DNA from: an uncultured SAR86 cluster bacterium
GTDB taxonomy: Bacteria > Pseudomonadota > Gammaproteobacteria > Magnimaribacterales > D2472
Direction: 5' to 3'
Length of the DNA stretch: 59,768 nucleotides
NCBI GenBank assembly: GCA_902594515.1
Contig: CACJML010000007.1
Location: 1 to 59,768 of the forward strand
The notes beneath the pieces are model-generated. The model searched no databases. It was not told where the DNA came from and saw nothing but the letters and a program-made list of their open reading frames with translations. The translations under genes were made by a program, and so were the position numbers. Shown piece by piece: positions 36,084 to 45,133 of this stretch. Within the stretch, counting starts at the first letter, position 1. Each line of letters begins with the position of its first letter.

Positions 36084-37829
36084 TTAGGGATTTCTTATTT
36101 CTTTAACTAATTCAGCAACTTCTTTTGGGGGCGATGAAGTTATTTTGCTTACACACATTGCAACTACAAAGTTTATACACATTCCTATGACTCCAATCCC
36201 TTCTGGAGATATTCCAAATAACCAATACTCAGAATTATTTAGATCGGTAAAGATAAACTTAAAGTAAATGATGTAAGTCATTGTAAAAAGTAAGCCACTA
36301 AGCATACCTAAGACGGATCCTTCTCGAGTTATCCATGATGTAAATATTCCGAGAAATAATGCTGGAAATATTGTAGCTGCGGCTAAACCGAAGGCCAGCG
36401 CAACAACCTGTGCAACAAATGCAGGAGGATATATACCGAACAAGCCAGCAATCAATACAGCAACACCAGCAGAAAGTCTTGCAAAAAATAATTCTTGTTT
36501 ATCGCTAATTTTAGGCATAACAACTTTTTTTAAGAGATCGTGAGAAATTGCCGAAGAGATTACCAATAATAAACCTGCTGCTGTTGATAGGGCAGCAGCT
36601 AACCCTCCTGCAGCTACTAGAGCAATAACCCAGCCTGGTAAGTTTGCTATTTCCGGGCTTGCCAGTACAACAATATCTCTATCGATATAGACCTCATTAT
36701 CAGAAAGCTCATTTGACCTGTTAGTAATAGGCCTGGGACGCTCATTTGAAGAATTATCAAAAATTGGCTTAGTAGGAATAAAAGCATCGCCACTAGCGTA
36801 AGTAATTTTATTATCACTATTTTTATCTTGCCATGCGATGAGACCTATTTCCTCCCAATTTTTAAACCATGCAGGCGTAGTTTCATAGGATTGGTCTTGA
36901 ATAGAATCCACTAGATTAACTCTTGCAAATGCAGCAACAGCAGGTGCTGTAAGGTAAAGTATAGTAATAAATAATAATGCATAACCAGCTGATTTGCGGG
37001 CATCTTTTATGGTAGGCACAGTAAAGAATCTAACAATTACATGCGGTAATCCAGCAGTACCAACCATGAGTGCTGCGGTTATACAAAATATATCGATGGT
37101 AGATTTTTTGAACTCAGTATAAGCACCAAATCCTAGGTCAATTGAAATTTGGTCAAGCTTATCTAATAAGTAAACTGAACTATCTGTAAGAGTATCTCCA
37201 AAACCTAAAGCAGGGTTAGGATTGTTGGTCATTAGAATCGATACAAAAATTGCAGGAACCAAATAGGCAAAGATAAGAACACAATATTGCGCAACTTGGG
37301 TATAGGTTATTCCTTTCATGCCTCCCAAAACTGCATAAAAGAAAACAATTGCCATCCCAATAATTACTCCAAGATTAATATCAACTTCAAGAAACCTTGA
37401 AAAAACAATACCAACACCTCGCATTTGACCAGCTATATAAGTGAATGAAATGACTATTAAGCAAAGTACACCAACCAATCTTGCAATGTTTGAGTAGTAT
37501 CGTGTCCCTATGAAATCTGGAACGGTGTATTGACCAAACTTTCTCAGATATGGAGCTAATAATAAAGCTAAAAGGACATAGCCTCCTGTCCAACCCATTA
37601 AATAAACGGAGCCATCTCTACCCATAAATGCAATCAGTCCGGCCATTGATAGAAATGATGCTGCCGACATCCAATCTGCAGCAGTTGCCATGCCATTTGC
37701 TATTGGATTGACTCCTTTTCCAGCTACATAAAAATCATTTGTAGATTTAGCTTTCGACCAAATTGCAATCCCAATGTATAAACTGAATGTCAGACCCACA
37801 AACAGATAGGTTAGCGCTTGCGTTGACAT
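36084..37829 (-). CDS. sodium:solute symporter family protein (VC_2705-like)
   Basis: A 581-residue SSS-family inner-membrane carrier. STNDFYVAGKGVNPIANGMATAADWMSAASFLSMAG and VPDFIGTRYY are typical of acetate/monocarboxylate-type members. Between two membrane segments lies an extra soluble loop with DKNSDNKIT (about residue 335), an EF-hand-like calcium motif also seen in close relatives. Its start shares one base with the DUF4212 stop (TAATG), and that pairing is characteristic of this subfamily. Substrate is unknown; a short organic acid is likely. Confidence 0.88.
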   Translation of the reverse strand: MSTQALTYLFVGLTFSLYIGIAIWSKAKSTNDFYVAGKGVNPIANGMATAADWMSAASFLSMAGLIAFMGRDGSVYLMGWTGGYVLLALLLAPYLRKFGQYTVPDFIGTRYYSNIARLVGVLCLIVISFTYIAGQMRGVGIVFSRFLEVDINLGVIIGMAIVFFYAVLGGMKGITYTQVAQYCVLIFAYLVPAIFVSILMTNNPNPALGFGDTLTDSSVYLLDKLDQISIDLGFGAYTEFKKSTIDIFCITAALMVGTAGLPHVIVRFFTVPTIKDARKSAGYALLFITILYLTAPAVAAFARVNLVDSIQDQSYETTPAWFKNWEEIGLIAWQDKNSDNKITYASGDAFIPTKPIFDNSSNERPRPITNRSNELSDNEVYIDRDIVVLASPEIANLPGWVIALVAAGGLAAALSTAAGLLLVISSAISHDLLKKVVMPKISDKQELFFARLSAGVAVLIAGLFGIYPPAFVAQVVALAFGLAAATIFPALFLGIFTSWITREGSVLGMLSGLLFTMTYIIYFKFIFTDLNNSEYWLFGISPEGIGVIGMCINFVVAMCVSKITSSPPKEVAELVKEIRNP

Positions 37830-38068
37830 TACTTTCTAAACCTCTCGTCAAGCTTGTTCATGAAGATGCAGTAAATAAAGATAATAAGCAGGAAGAACAA
37901 CAGACTGCCTTGTTGGCCAAACCAAAAACCTAATTTAAATCCACCCAGTTTAATATGATCAATGCTCTCAGAAAATAAGACTCCAAACCCAAGAGAGACA
38001 ATAAACCAAATTGATAACAGTGCTGAGATAACAATCAGATTTAGTTTCCAGTAACTTAAATTTTTCAT
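37829..38068 (-). CDS. DUF4212 small membrane protein
   Basis: A 79-residue protein with two hydrophobic segments (about 8-30 and 45-70) and the W-K-x-N-L start, GFKLGFWFGQQGSLLFF and LDERFRK end typical of DUF4212. Members occur directly before SSS symporters and probably form a small partner subunit, like YjcH before ActP. It is translationally coupled to the symporter. Confidence 0.88.
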   Translation of the reverse strand: MKNLSYWKLNLIVISALLSIWFIVSLGFGVLFSESIDHIKLGGFKLGFWFGQQGSLLFFLLIIFIYCIFMNKLDERFRK

Positions 38069-38079
38069 GATCTTATTAA

Positions 38080-38156
38080 TGGCGCGCCCGGAGAGATTCG
38101 AACTCCCGACCGCCTGGTTCGTAGCCAGGTACTCTATCCAGCTGAGCTACGGGCGC
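38080..38156 (-). tRNA. tRNA-Arg (anticodon ACG)
   Basis: Read on the minus strand the 77 bases form a full cloverleaf: acceptor GCGCCCG/CGGGCGC, D arm with AGCTGGATA, anticodon stem CCTGG/CCAGG around CTACGAA (anticodon ACG, A34 normally edited to inosine), and T arm GGGAG-TTCGAAT-CTCTC. The CCA end is encoded in the genome. Confidence 0.97.
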
Positions 38157-38204
38157 GTACAATGATTATACAAATAAACGCAACTAAACCCTTATATATT
38201 TGGT

Positions 38205-39539
38205 ATGAAAAATAAACTCCAAAACCTGATTTATGCCAGTTTGGTCATGCCTATTTCAGGTGCTGGAATGCCTATCTTTGTTTACCTGCTTCCTTTTTAT
38301 GCTAATGAACTTGGTTTAGGGTTAACGGCAGTAGGATTAATTTTCTTTATAGGAAGGTTTACTGATGTTTTAACCGATCCCATCATGGGTTTTTTAGTTG
38401 ATCGATATCAGCTTCCAAATACTAAACACAAGCATTGGATTGCAATTTCAATACCCGTGATGATGTTTGCAACCTACCTATTATTTTTTCCAATTAAAGA
38501 ATCAGTTAATAGCGCTTATTTATTTATTTCATTATTTATAATTTACGCAGGTTTTACTCTTGTGGTAGTTACTCATTTATCTTGGTCTGTCGTGCTGGCG
38601 CCTGACTACGATAAACGCACTAACTTATTAACTTTAAGGGAGGTAATGTCTCTTTTGGCTGCTTTAATTGTTATCGCAATTCCAGCAGTGATAGAAATAT
38701 ACACACCAAGCATGGAAGCTAAGGTAAATGGAATAGGGTACTTTATTTTTATCTCTGTGCCGGTTTTGTTCTTGATAGCAATATTTGCTATTCCAGATCA
38801 CTCGACAAAAGAAATTCGTGGCACATTTAGAGACAGCGTGAATGTTTTTAAAGAATTTTTTAGAAATAAAAATCTTAACAGAATGGTCCTAGTTAGTTTA
38901 CTGATTGCATTTAGCCAGTCATTGTCAGGCGCGCTATTTATTATTGTCATTACAAGTATTTTTGATCTTCAGGAATATGCCTCAAGGGCAATGTTAAGTT
39001 ATTTTATTGTTAGCTTTATAGGACTAGGAATTTGGCGATACATTGGGATCAAGGTCTCAAAACATATGTCCATTGCTTATTGTTGCTTCTATGCATCCAG
39101 TATTATTCTAATCAGTATTATCGGCTTTAATTTCTTTACAAATTTAGAGACTCAACAAAGGATTATTTTTCTATTTGTTTGGGTAATTTTTTATGGTTTT
39201 GCGTTTGCTGGACCAATCCCATTAATCAATGCAATTATTGGAGATCTTGCTGAGATGCATAAGCATGAAAAGGGTCAAGATGTTAGTGGCAGTATCTATT
39301 CTTACGTAACCACCATTACCAAGATAGGGTTTGCTGCTTCTGCCGCCATTCCATATGTTTTACTTGAGCAAGTGTTTGGTTTTCAAGTAGATCTTGGCTA
39401 TGAAAATACTCAAGCTAGTAAAGATTATTTATGGAATATGTATGTCTATGTTCCACTGACTTGCTTTTTAATAGCAGGTTATTTAGTCTCAAGACATCCA
39501 ATCAAGAAATCAGATTTAGAGGCGATTAAGAATGTTTAG
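38205..39539 (+). CDS. GPH-type (MelB-like) cation symporter
   Basis: A 444-residue inner-membrane transporter of the glycoside-pentoside-hexuronide family within the major facilitator superfamily. The first helices and loop carry [19 protein letters not shown] and [18 protein letters not shown], the GPH cation-site motif. About 12 hydrophobic segments are present. Substrate is not readable. Its last codons overlap the rubredoxin start by eight bases, so both are probably co-transcribed. Confidence 0.87.
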   Translation: MKNKLQNLIYASLVMPISGAGMPIFVYLLPFYANELGLGLTAVGLIFFIGRFTDVLTDPIMGFLVDRYQLPNTKHKHWIAISIPVMMFATYLLFFPIKESVNSAYLFISLFIIYAGFTLVVVTHLSWSVVLAPDYDKRTNLLTLREVMSLLAALIVIAIPAVIEIYTPSMEAKVNGIGYFIFISVPVLFLIAIFAIPDHSTKEIRGTFRDSVNVFKEFFRNKNLNRMVLVSLLIAFSQSLSGALFIIVITSIFDLQEYASRAMLSYFIVSFIGLGIWRYIGIKVSKHMSIAYCCFYASSIILISIIGFNFFTNLETQQRIIFLFVWVIFYGFAFAGPIPLINAIIGDLAEMHKHEKGQDVSGSIYSYVTTITKIGFAASAAIPYVLLEQVFGFQVDLGYENTQASKDYLWNMYVYVPLTCFLIAGYLVSRHPIKKSDLEAIKNV

Positions 39540-39696
39540 AAAGTTTGAATGTGTGATCTGTGGATATATTTACGATGAAGAGTTAGGCGATCCAGACGAT
39601 GGAATTCCACCGGGTACTAAATGGGAGGACATTCCAGATGATTGGGTTTGCCCTGAGTGCGGTGTAAGTAAATTTGACTTTGAGCCCTTAGATTAA
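39532..39696 (+). CDS. rubredoxin
   Basis: A 54-residue protein hidden by its small size: [19 protein letters not shown], then [20 protein letters not shown]. The two CxxCG pairs (Cys7/10 and Cys40/43) bind a single iron. It is a complete one-domain rubredoxin, an electron carrier. The ATG lies inside the last codons of the GPH symporter gene, and its stop directly abuts the stop of the convergent cupin gene with no base between. It may supply electrons to an oxygenase or reductase; the partner is not evident. Confidence 0.95.
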   Translation: MFRKFECVICGYIYDEELGDPDDGIPPGTKWEDIPDDWVCPECGVSKFDFEPLD

Positions 39697-40134
39697 CTAC
39701 TTCAGAAACTGATTGATATGAGACTCGCTGATCACATTACCTTGTTTATCAAGCGATTCAGCTAAGCTGCCATCTTTTGTATAAAGACTAAAAAGAACAA
39801 TGGCACCCTCAGGCCCACCTTTTTCCATGTGGACATCACCGCCTTCTTTTGATGAGTAGTCACCCACATTTCTTGTTTTACTGCTCATCACTATTCCCGA
39901 TTCAATATCAATGTCCTCAACATATAACTCACCCTGAAGAACAGTAGAGGTACTTGAGGTAGCGGTATGTCTGTGAAAGTGACAGTACGAATTTGGTTCC
40001 CATTTAGTGAGCAGGTTAATGTGACCATTTTCATTAACGTCCAAAACAGCAGTTGAATAGTCTATCGGGTAATCAAATTTGTCATCACCAACAAATCGTT
40101 TCCATTGAAGTTTATCGTTATTGATTAAGTCCAT
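39697..40134 (-). CDS. cupin-domain protein
   Basis: A 145-residue single-domain cupin. HFHRHTATSSTSTVLQGELYVED is the first cupin motif, with metal-binding histidines and a glutamate; GGDVHMEKGGPEGAIVLF is the second, with its histidine. It resembles ChrR-like cupins and small acetylacetone/2,4'-dihydroxyacetophenone-dioxygenase-like proteins. It begins two bases after the Rieske oxygenase stop, in the same operon, so a role in the same pathway is likely. The reaction is unknown. Confidence 0.8.
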   Translation of the reverse strand: MDLINNDKLQWKRFVGDDKFDYPIDYSTAVLDVNENGHINLLTKWEPNSYCHFHRHTATSSTSTVLQGELYVEDIDIESGIVMSSKTRNVGDYSSKEGGDVHMEKGGPEGAIVLFSLYTKDGSLAESLDKQGNVISESHINQFLK

Positions 40135-40136
40135 CG

Positions 40137-41129
40137 TTATTTTAGATTTAGAGCAGCAATTCTTTGAGCTTCATCATAATCTACATAGAAAGTAGCATAT
40201 TGCCTTCTGAACTTGGCAATGGGACCATCCATGTCACAAAGAACTGGTTTAAGTGCAAACTTTTTATTCTCCCAAATAGGGATGTCTTCTTTAACTTGTT
40301 TGTTTATGTCAGCAATGATTGCGGCACCAACTCCGCCTTCCGGAACCTTGCCATCAACTTTTTTCTGTAAAAAAGAAAAACGAATAATACATTTTTCATC
40401 TTCAATAGGAGTAGTGGAGCCAAGCAGGAGGGTATCGCAGATGCCCTCAAATTTAGTTGCATTGTCCCCAGGCCCATTTGATCTTCCAATGATTCTGCCT
40501 TCAACAATTCCTCTGGGTGTTTCCATATTAGCCGCCTGAACAAAGAAACGTTTTTGATCTTCATAACTGACTTCAAATTCTGGATAGGTAACAACCCCAT
40601 GGACGTACTTAAAGTGAGCAGCATCGACAGCATTCTCTGCCATATCTTGGATGTGACAATCTACGTGATATTCAAATTTTTGGAATTCATCACCCCAATC
40701 TGGATCAACAATCTCATCATAGGTTTCAACTTCGTAGTGCGGTTGTTCCCCGTTGGGATGATACCAAGCATAGATAAGATTATTTCTTTCAACGGTTGGG
40801 TATTTAAAGATTTGCGTTTCTTTTGCTTTAGGTGGAATATTTTTAGCATAAGGGATACTTCCAATTTTCCCATCAGTCTGCCATTGCCAAGCATGAAATG
40901 GGCATTCAATGCACTCGCCATTAACCAGTCCCCCGTGTCCAAGATGGGCACCAAGGTGTGGGCAATAGGCATCAAGCATTGAGATCTCACCTGAGTCTGT
41001 TCTAAACAAAACCTGATCTTCACCAAAGTACCTAACAGACTTTACATCGCCAGGCTTAAGTTCATCCGCATAATCAACCACATACCAACCAAAAGGGATG
41101 GGCATTGGATATCTTTTTCTTTCTGTCAT
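40137..41129 (-). CDS. Rieske non-heme iron oxygenase, KshA/Neverland-like
   Basis: A 330-residue oxygenase subunit. The Rieske [2Fe-2S] ligands are Cys56/His58 and Cys76/His79 (CPHLGAHLGHGG and CIECPFHAW). The mononuclear iron site has NAVDAAHFKYVH with His172 and His177 and the bridging Asp169. The CPHLGAHLGHGG form is seen in 3-ketosteroid 9-alpha-hydroxylase KshA and the cholesterol 7-desaturase family, pointing to a steroid- or terpenoid-like substrate. No dedicated reductase is adjacent. Its stop/start overlaps the amidohydrolase gene. Confidence 0.88.
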   Translation of the reverse strand: MTERKRYPMPIPFGWYVVDYADELKPGDVKSVRYFGEDQVLFRTDSGEISMLDAYCPHLGAHLGHGGLVNGECIECPFHAWQWQTDGKIGSIPYAKNIPPKAKETQIFKYPTVERNNLIYAWYHPNGEQPHYEVETYDEIVDPDWGDEFQKFEYHVDCHIQDMAENAVDAAHFKYVHGVVTYPEFEVSYEDQKRFFVQAANMETPRGIVEGRIIGRSNGPGDNATKFEGICDTLLLGSTTPIEDEKCIIRFSFLQKKVDGKVPEGGVGAAIIADINKQVKEDIPIWENKKFALKPVLCDMDGPIAKFRRQYATFYVDYDEAQRIAALNLK

Positions 41130-41992
41130 AGTTTTAAAAGTTTCTTTGCATTTTCACCTAAAAATTTAGGCAGGACTTCTTCTTTGAGAGGAACTGACTC
41201 CATCTCATTGAAAATTTTATCTAAAGAAAGACCCATTGGGAAGTATCCAGCATACATGACCTTATCTTGGCCTCGTGTGTTCGCATAATGCATTACATCT
41301 TTTGGGTAGTGCTTAGGCGAGAAGGCGCTCGTTGAATAATATAGGTTGGGGTACTTGAGCATGAGTTTGCATGCCAATGCTGTCCATGGTTCAGCACCGT
41401 GGCGCATCACAAACTTTAGTTCAGGAAAGTACCAACAAACCTCATCAATTAATTCCACTTTTTGAGGTGCCATTGGGATCCTAGGACCCGGAACTCCAAC
41501 ACAGCAAAAGAAGGGGATATCTAACTCAATGCACATCTCATATATTGGATGCCATTTTGGATCATTAATTGCAATTTGAGGATGCATTCCTGATGGAAAC
41601 GCACTCACTGCTTTAATCCCATATTCATCATGCATCCGTTTGATGTTTTGAGCCTCACCTTCAATATTGGGATTAACAGGCATGTCAAAAAAGAACCTAT
41701 CCGGATGGTCTTTACCAGCTTTGATTTTTACCTCTGAGGACTCATGAAAACCAACCATGGCCATATTGATATGAAATTTATCCATTTGATCGAGCGTATA
41801 TTTAATGAAATCATCATGGGAGCCTGTCTCAGGAATATCTTTAAACATATACTGAGCTGGCATTTTAAACATTGATTTTGACTCTTCATCACGCAACAGA
41901 GGCTCCATGAAGGTATACCAATCCGAGCGGTCCTCTTGCTCAGGTATACCCAGCATCAAGTCAACGGTAAATAAATCCTTGTTAATTGACAT
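41126..41992 (-). CDS. amidohydrolase-2 family (metal-dependent hydrolase/decarboxylase-like)
   Basis: A 288-residue TIM-barrel protein of the ACMSD/amidohydrolase_2 type: AVSAFPSGMHPQIAIND, LDIPFFCCVGVPGPR, FVMRHGAEPW (metal-site histidine) and NLYYSTSAFSPKHYP are recognisable. The usual N-terminal HxH is not evident (VDLMLGIPEQ), so the metal site may be atypical. Family members are decarboxylases or C-C hydrolases of aromatic or cyclic acids. Its end overlaps the Rieske gene start (four bases), implying one pathway. Confidence 0.8.
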   Translation of the reverse strand: MSINKDLFTVDLMLGIPEQEDRSDWYTFMEPLLRDEESKSMFKMPAQYMFKDIPETGSHDDFIKYTLDQMDKFHINMAMVGFHESSEVKIKAGKDHPDRFFFDMPVNPNIEGEAQNIKRMHDEYGIKAVSAFPSGMHPQIAINDPKWHPIYEMCIELDIPFFCCVGVPGPRIPMAPQKVELIDEVCWYFPELKFVMRHGAEPWTALACKLMLKYPNLYYSTSAFSPKHYPKDVMHYANTRGQDKVMYAGYFPMGLSLDKIFNEMESVPLKEEVLPKFLGENAKKLLKL

Positions 41993-42092
41993 GTATAGAT
42001 TCTAATTGATAAAACTTAAGATATAGGACGAATTTTAAAAAACTTTGAAAACTTGCAAAAACCATTGACGAAATAAAATCATTCGTTACTCC

Positions 42093-42869
42093 CTAGCTCA
42101 TGAATTCACCACCATTAACGTCTAGGTTTGCTCCTGTAATAACGTTAGCAAGATCAGATGCAAGAAAGAGGGCAGCATTAGCACAGTCTCGATCATCTGG
42201 AATGATGCCTAGTGGTATGTCCTTGGTAATATTTTTAACGAGGTCTTCTGGTTTAATGTTCATCATTTCAGCAGTGCCATTCACATAGGCCTCAACAGGA
42301 GGACCCCACATCCAACCCATGTAAACAGAATTTAACCTTATGCCATGAGGACCTAGCTCCTTAGCAAGAATCTTGGTAGCACCGGTAAGCGCACTCTTTG
42401 AAGCAGCATAGCCGCCCTGAGTGGGAAGGGGTTTCTTAGTAATCAAACTATTGATCATCACAATAGATCCTTTTTGTTGTTTTTTCATTTGCTCAACTGC
42501 AACTTTCGTTAGTCCAAGAGTGCCAAAAAAATTAGTATTCATCGTCTCTTTCCAATCTTCTAGATCAGAATCAAGAAATTCAGTAAAGTTGCCAGGTCGA
42601 TAGGCGCTGTTAAGCAAACAATCCACAGCCCCAAATTCATTTACTGCAGCATTAATTAAGTTTTTACAATTTTCCTGATTGGTAATGTCTGTAGGAACAC
42701 TAATTGCTTTCCCACCGTCTTTAATAATTTTTTCTTGAACCTCGGCAAGCTTATCTTTACTTCTGGCGGCAAGCACACAATTGGCTCCGTGTTCGGCAGC
42801 TCCGTAAGCTAGCTCTTGACCAAGGCCCGGACCAATTCCTGAAATTACGACTGTTTTATTTTTAAGCAT
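42093..42869 (-). CDS. short-chain dehydrogenase/reductase
   Basis: A 258-residue classical SDR. VVISGIGPGLGQELA is the cofactor loop; ARSKDKL favours NADP(H); the catalytic residues are in MINSL and GGYAASKSALTGATK. C-terminal DVNGGEFMS is standard. It lies about 100 bases downstream of the sulfotransferase set's direction of reading into the amidohydrolase/Rieske/cupin genes, all on one strand. The substrate is probably a secondary alcohol/ketone of the same pathway. Confidence 0.9.
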   Translation of the reverse strand: MLKNKTVVISGIGPGLGQELAYGAAEHGANCVLAARSKDKLAEVQEKIIKDGGKAISVPTDITNQENCKNLINAAVNEFGAVDCLLNSAYRPGNFTEFLDSDLEDWKETMNTNFFGTLGLTKVAVEQMKKQQKGSIVMINSLITKKPLPTQGGYAASKSALTGATKILAKELGPHGIRLNSVYMGWMWGPPVEAYVNGTAEMMNIKPEDLVKNITKDIPLGIIPDDRDCANAALFLASDLANVITGANLDVNGGEFMS

Positions 42870-42872
42870 GGT

Positions 42873-44030
42873 TTAGTTTATATATTTTTGTTGGTATTTA
42901 GCAAAGTTGTTATTTATTTGTGACTCGGTCAGATCGTACTCCTCTAAAGAGTACTTATGAGCACCCATTTCATGTTTGTTTTCTTCCCTCCAGGCCTCCA
43001 TCGCTACTTCAGTCTTTTCACCGAAGGACTCTCCAATAAATTCATAGATTTTTTTCATTTCATCAATTGGGTCTTTGATCATATTTAAAAATTCTAGATC
43101 AAGGAAGTTATCTGGATGCTGTTCACTGATGTTCATGCAATGATTTAAGGCTCGGGTAAGCTTGCTGGACCAGTGCTTGCCAATAAAGACTTTATCAAAA
43201 TTTGTGGTTAACGGTTCGAAGAGATTTGCACACATTGAACAAAATGAGGGAACCGTTTTAATTGGATCTCGATGCGTTTGAATAATTTTGGCATCTGGAA
43301 AAACTGAAATCATTTTATCGATGAAGCCAAGATGATGAGGCGACTTGAGAACCCATCTTTTTTTCTCCCTGCCTGGATTTTGCCATTGCAGATACTGAAT
43401 CAATTTTTTGAGATCTTCATATGCCAAAGTATGATCTTGTTCCTCAATCCACTCAGAGTAAGAAGGTAGTGCCATAAATGATTCTGGTACCGTACTAAGG
43501 AAATTATGCTCCAGTAGGAGAATCTCCTCATCGGCTCCTTTGTAGTCCCAAGGATGAATGTCCAGTGCTTCAGGTGAGGCTGCCACTACAGCATCAACTT
43601 CAGCTTTACCAAGCTCCATTCTTGCTTCAATATCTCCTCGTTTTTCACCAGGTAATAAGGCAGGATACCGTCCTTCCCACCAAAGCATAGCTGTATGGTT
43701 AGGATCAGATGCAAGCAGCCTATGAGTCATGGTACTTCCTGTTCTCGGTAAGCCAACAATAACTATAGGTGCAATGATTTCTTGGTCTAAAATCTCTGGA
43801 AACTTTTTTAAGTCTTCTTCAAACCTTAGCCTATTTGATAACAAGCCTTGAATTCTAATTGGTTGAGCTTGAATACCGATTTCATTTAAGCTTGCTTCAT
43901 TATTGATCGAATCGATCAATCTATTCAGACCCTCAAAAAAAAGTGGCTCTCCTAAATCGCTCAAACCTGTTTCTGATTTGGCTTGATCAAGAATTTCGTT
44001 AGCGTTAATTTTCATCATATAGCTCATCAA
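42873..44030 (-). CDS. sulfotransferase family protein
   Basis: A 385-residue cytoplasmic PAPS-dependent sulfotransferase. VIVGLPRTGSTMTHRLLASD (P-loop-like PSB site, Pro95 onward) and KIIQTHRDPIKTVPSFCSM (3'-phosphate site) are the two PAPS motifs. WVLKSPHHLGFI and ALNHCMNI are typical of the bacterial group often found beside lipid or steroid genes. The frame opens at 44030; a start at 44015 (MKINANEI) would reduce the overlap with the upstream gene. Substrate unknown. Confidence 0.87.
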   Translation of the reverse strand: MMSYMMKINANEILDQAKSETGLSDLGEPLFFEGLNRLIDSINNEASLNEIGIQAQPIRIQGLLSNRLRFEEDLKKFPEILDQEIIAPIVIVGLPRTGSTMTHRLLASDPNHTAMLWWEGRYPALLPGEKRGDIEARMELGKAEVDAVVAASPEALDIHPWDYKGADEEILLLEHNFLSTVPESFMALPSYSEWIEEQDHTLAYEDLKKLIQYLQWQNPGREKKRWVLKSPHHLGFIDKMISVFPDAKIIQTHRDPIKTVPSFCSMCANLFEPLTTNFDKVFIGKHWSSKLTRALNHCMNISEQHPDNFLDLEFLNMIKDPIDEMKKIYEFIGESFGEKTEVAMEAWREENKHEMGAHKYSLEEYDLTESQINNNFAKYQQKYIN

Positions 44031-45084
44031 GTTTAATTAATTTAGTTTCAGGTGTTATCGATTCTTTTGCACCCACCCATCTTAGCAGCATGGCTCCACT
44101 TGAATGACCACAGGTAATGAGGTTATTTTTCAAGTCCTTTGGTGAGTGGGTCACATGTATTACTAATTGCTCTTGTTCAAGCTCAGCAGAAAAATTATTA
44201 AGATGAATCTTGTGATGTCTATAGTCGAGTGATTCCATCCAGTGATTTTCTAATTGAAAATTCCAGTAACTACATTTGGGTACCTTTGCTTTAATCACCA
44301 GGCATTCGTCCTCAGCAAATGAGTAATAACCATGATGATATTGAATTTCTGGATCACCGCCTGCAGCTTGAAAGTATGATTGGTCACCTAAGGGCAGCGC
44401 ATTCATGTGATCTTTCATAAAAATTGCTACCCATTTATTAAAGGTTTCAACAGTACCCTTTACAAAACCCATTGAGGCATTTAGATATTGATTAAATTGT
44501 TGCCGTGAGATGAGTTCTGATTGATCAGAGGGTTCCAGTAATTCTATGTTAATGTTAGCTCTTTTATCAGTTGTTTTATCTTTATAGGTCTGCCTTACAA
44601 TTAACATATTGGAAGTATCAGCTAGCTTTAGAAAGTTTTTATAATCATTATTTTCTTTAGACAAGATTAGCTCAAAAGAATTATTTTCATCGGTGATCAT
44701 GTTATCTAGTTCTATCTCATCATGAGAAATCATGGTCCCATCAATTGAGTATCTATTTTCCTTAAGGCCAAAACTCAGGTATGCAACGTCCCCAACATCA
44801 CCATAGATTCGGTACTTCATTTCAGAATTAATATTGGCATTTAGATAATGATTGTCTGGATTATCAGCACCAATTTTTCCTGTTTCATGAGATAAACAAT
44901 AAAACGATGGATGATTAATGCTTGAATGCTCAAAATACATTTCTGTAGAGAGCCTTAAAAGCCTTAAAAGATATCTAAAACCTTCTAACTGATGAACCTC
45001 ATTATCACTGTTTTCAGTGATCAGTTTTCCAGATGCCTTGAGCTCATCACAGAACTTTTCCCAATCATTCAAAATAGACGACAT
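44005..45084 (-). CDS. DUF1214-like protein
   Basis: A 359-residue soluble protein. The C-terminal part (GYYSFAEDECLVIKAKVP, YWNFQLENHWMESLDYRHH, LVIHVTHSPKDLKN) resembles DUF1214, a domain of unknown function common in bacteria with lipid or steroid catabolism. No signal peptide. It overlaps the sulfotransferase gene by up to 26 bases, so the two are co-translated. Divergent from the kinase-like gene at 45134. Confidence 0.7.
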   Translation of the reverse strand: MSSILNDWEKFCDELKASGKLITENSDNEVHQLEGFRYLLRLLRLSTEMYFEHSSINHPSFYCLSHETGKIGADNPDNHYLNANINSEMKYRIYGDVGDVAYLSFGLKENRYSIDGTMISHDEIELDNMITDENNSFELILSKENNDYKNFLKLADTSNMLIVRQTYKDKTTDKRANINIELLEPSDQSELISRQQFNQYLNASMGFVKGTVETFNKWVAIFMKDHMNALPLGDQSYFQAAGGDPEIQYHHGYYSFAEDECLVIKAKVPKCSYWNFQLENHWMESLDYRHHKIHLNNFSAELEQEQLVIHVTHSPKDLKNNLITCGHSSGAMLLRWVGAKESITPETKLIKLDELYDEN

Positions 45085-45133
45085 TGCTTTATACTTAGAT
45101 TTAATAACTATTAACTAAATACTACACACAAAT

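Noticed and set aside
40164-40982. Open frames of 68-142 codons antisense to the Rieske oxygenase gene.
   Set aside because: The opposite strand encodes a clear Rieske protein with all metal ligands; the antisense frames overlap each other and show no family motif.
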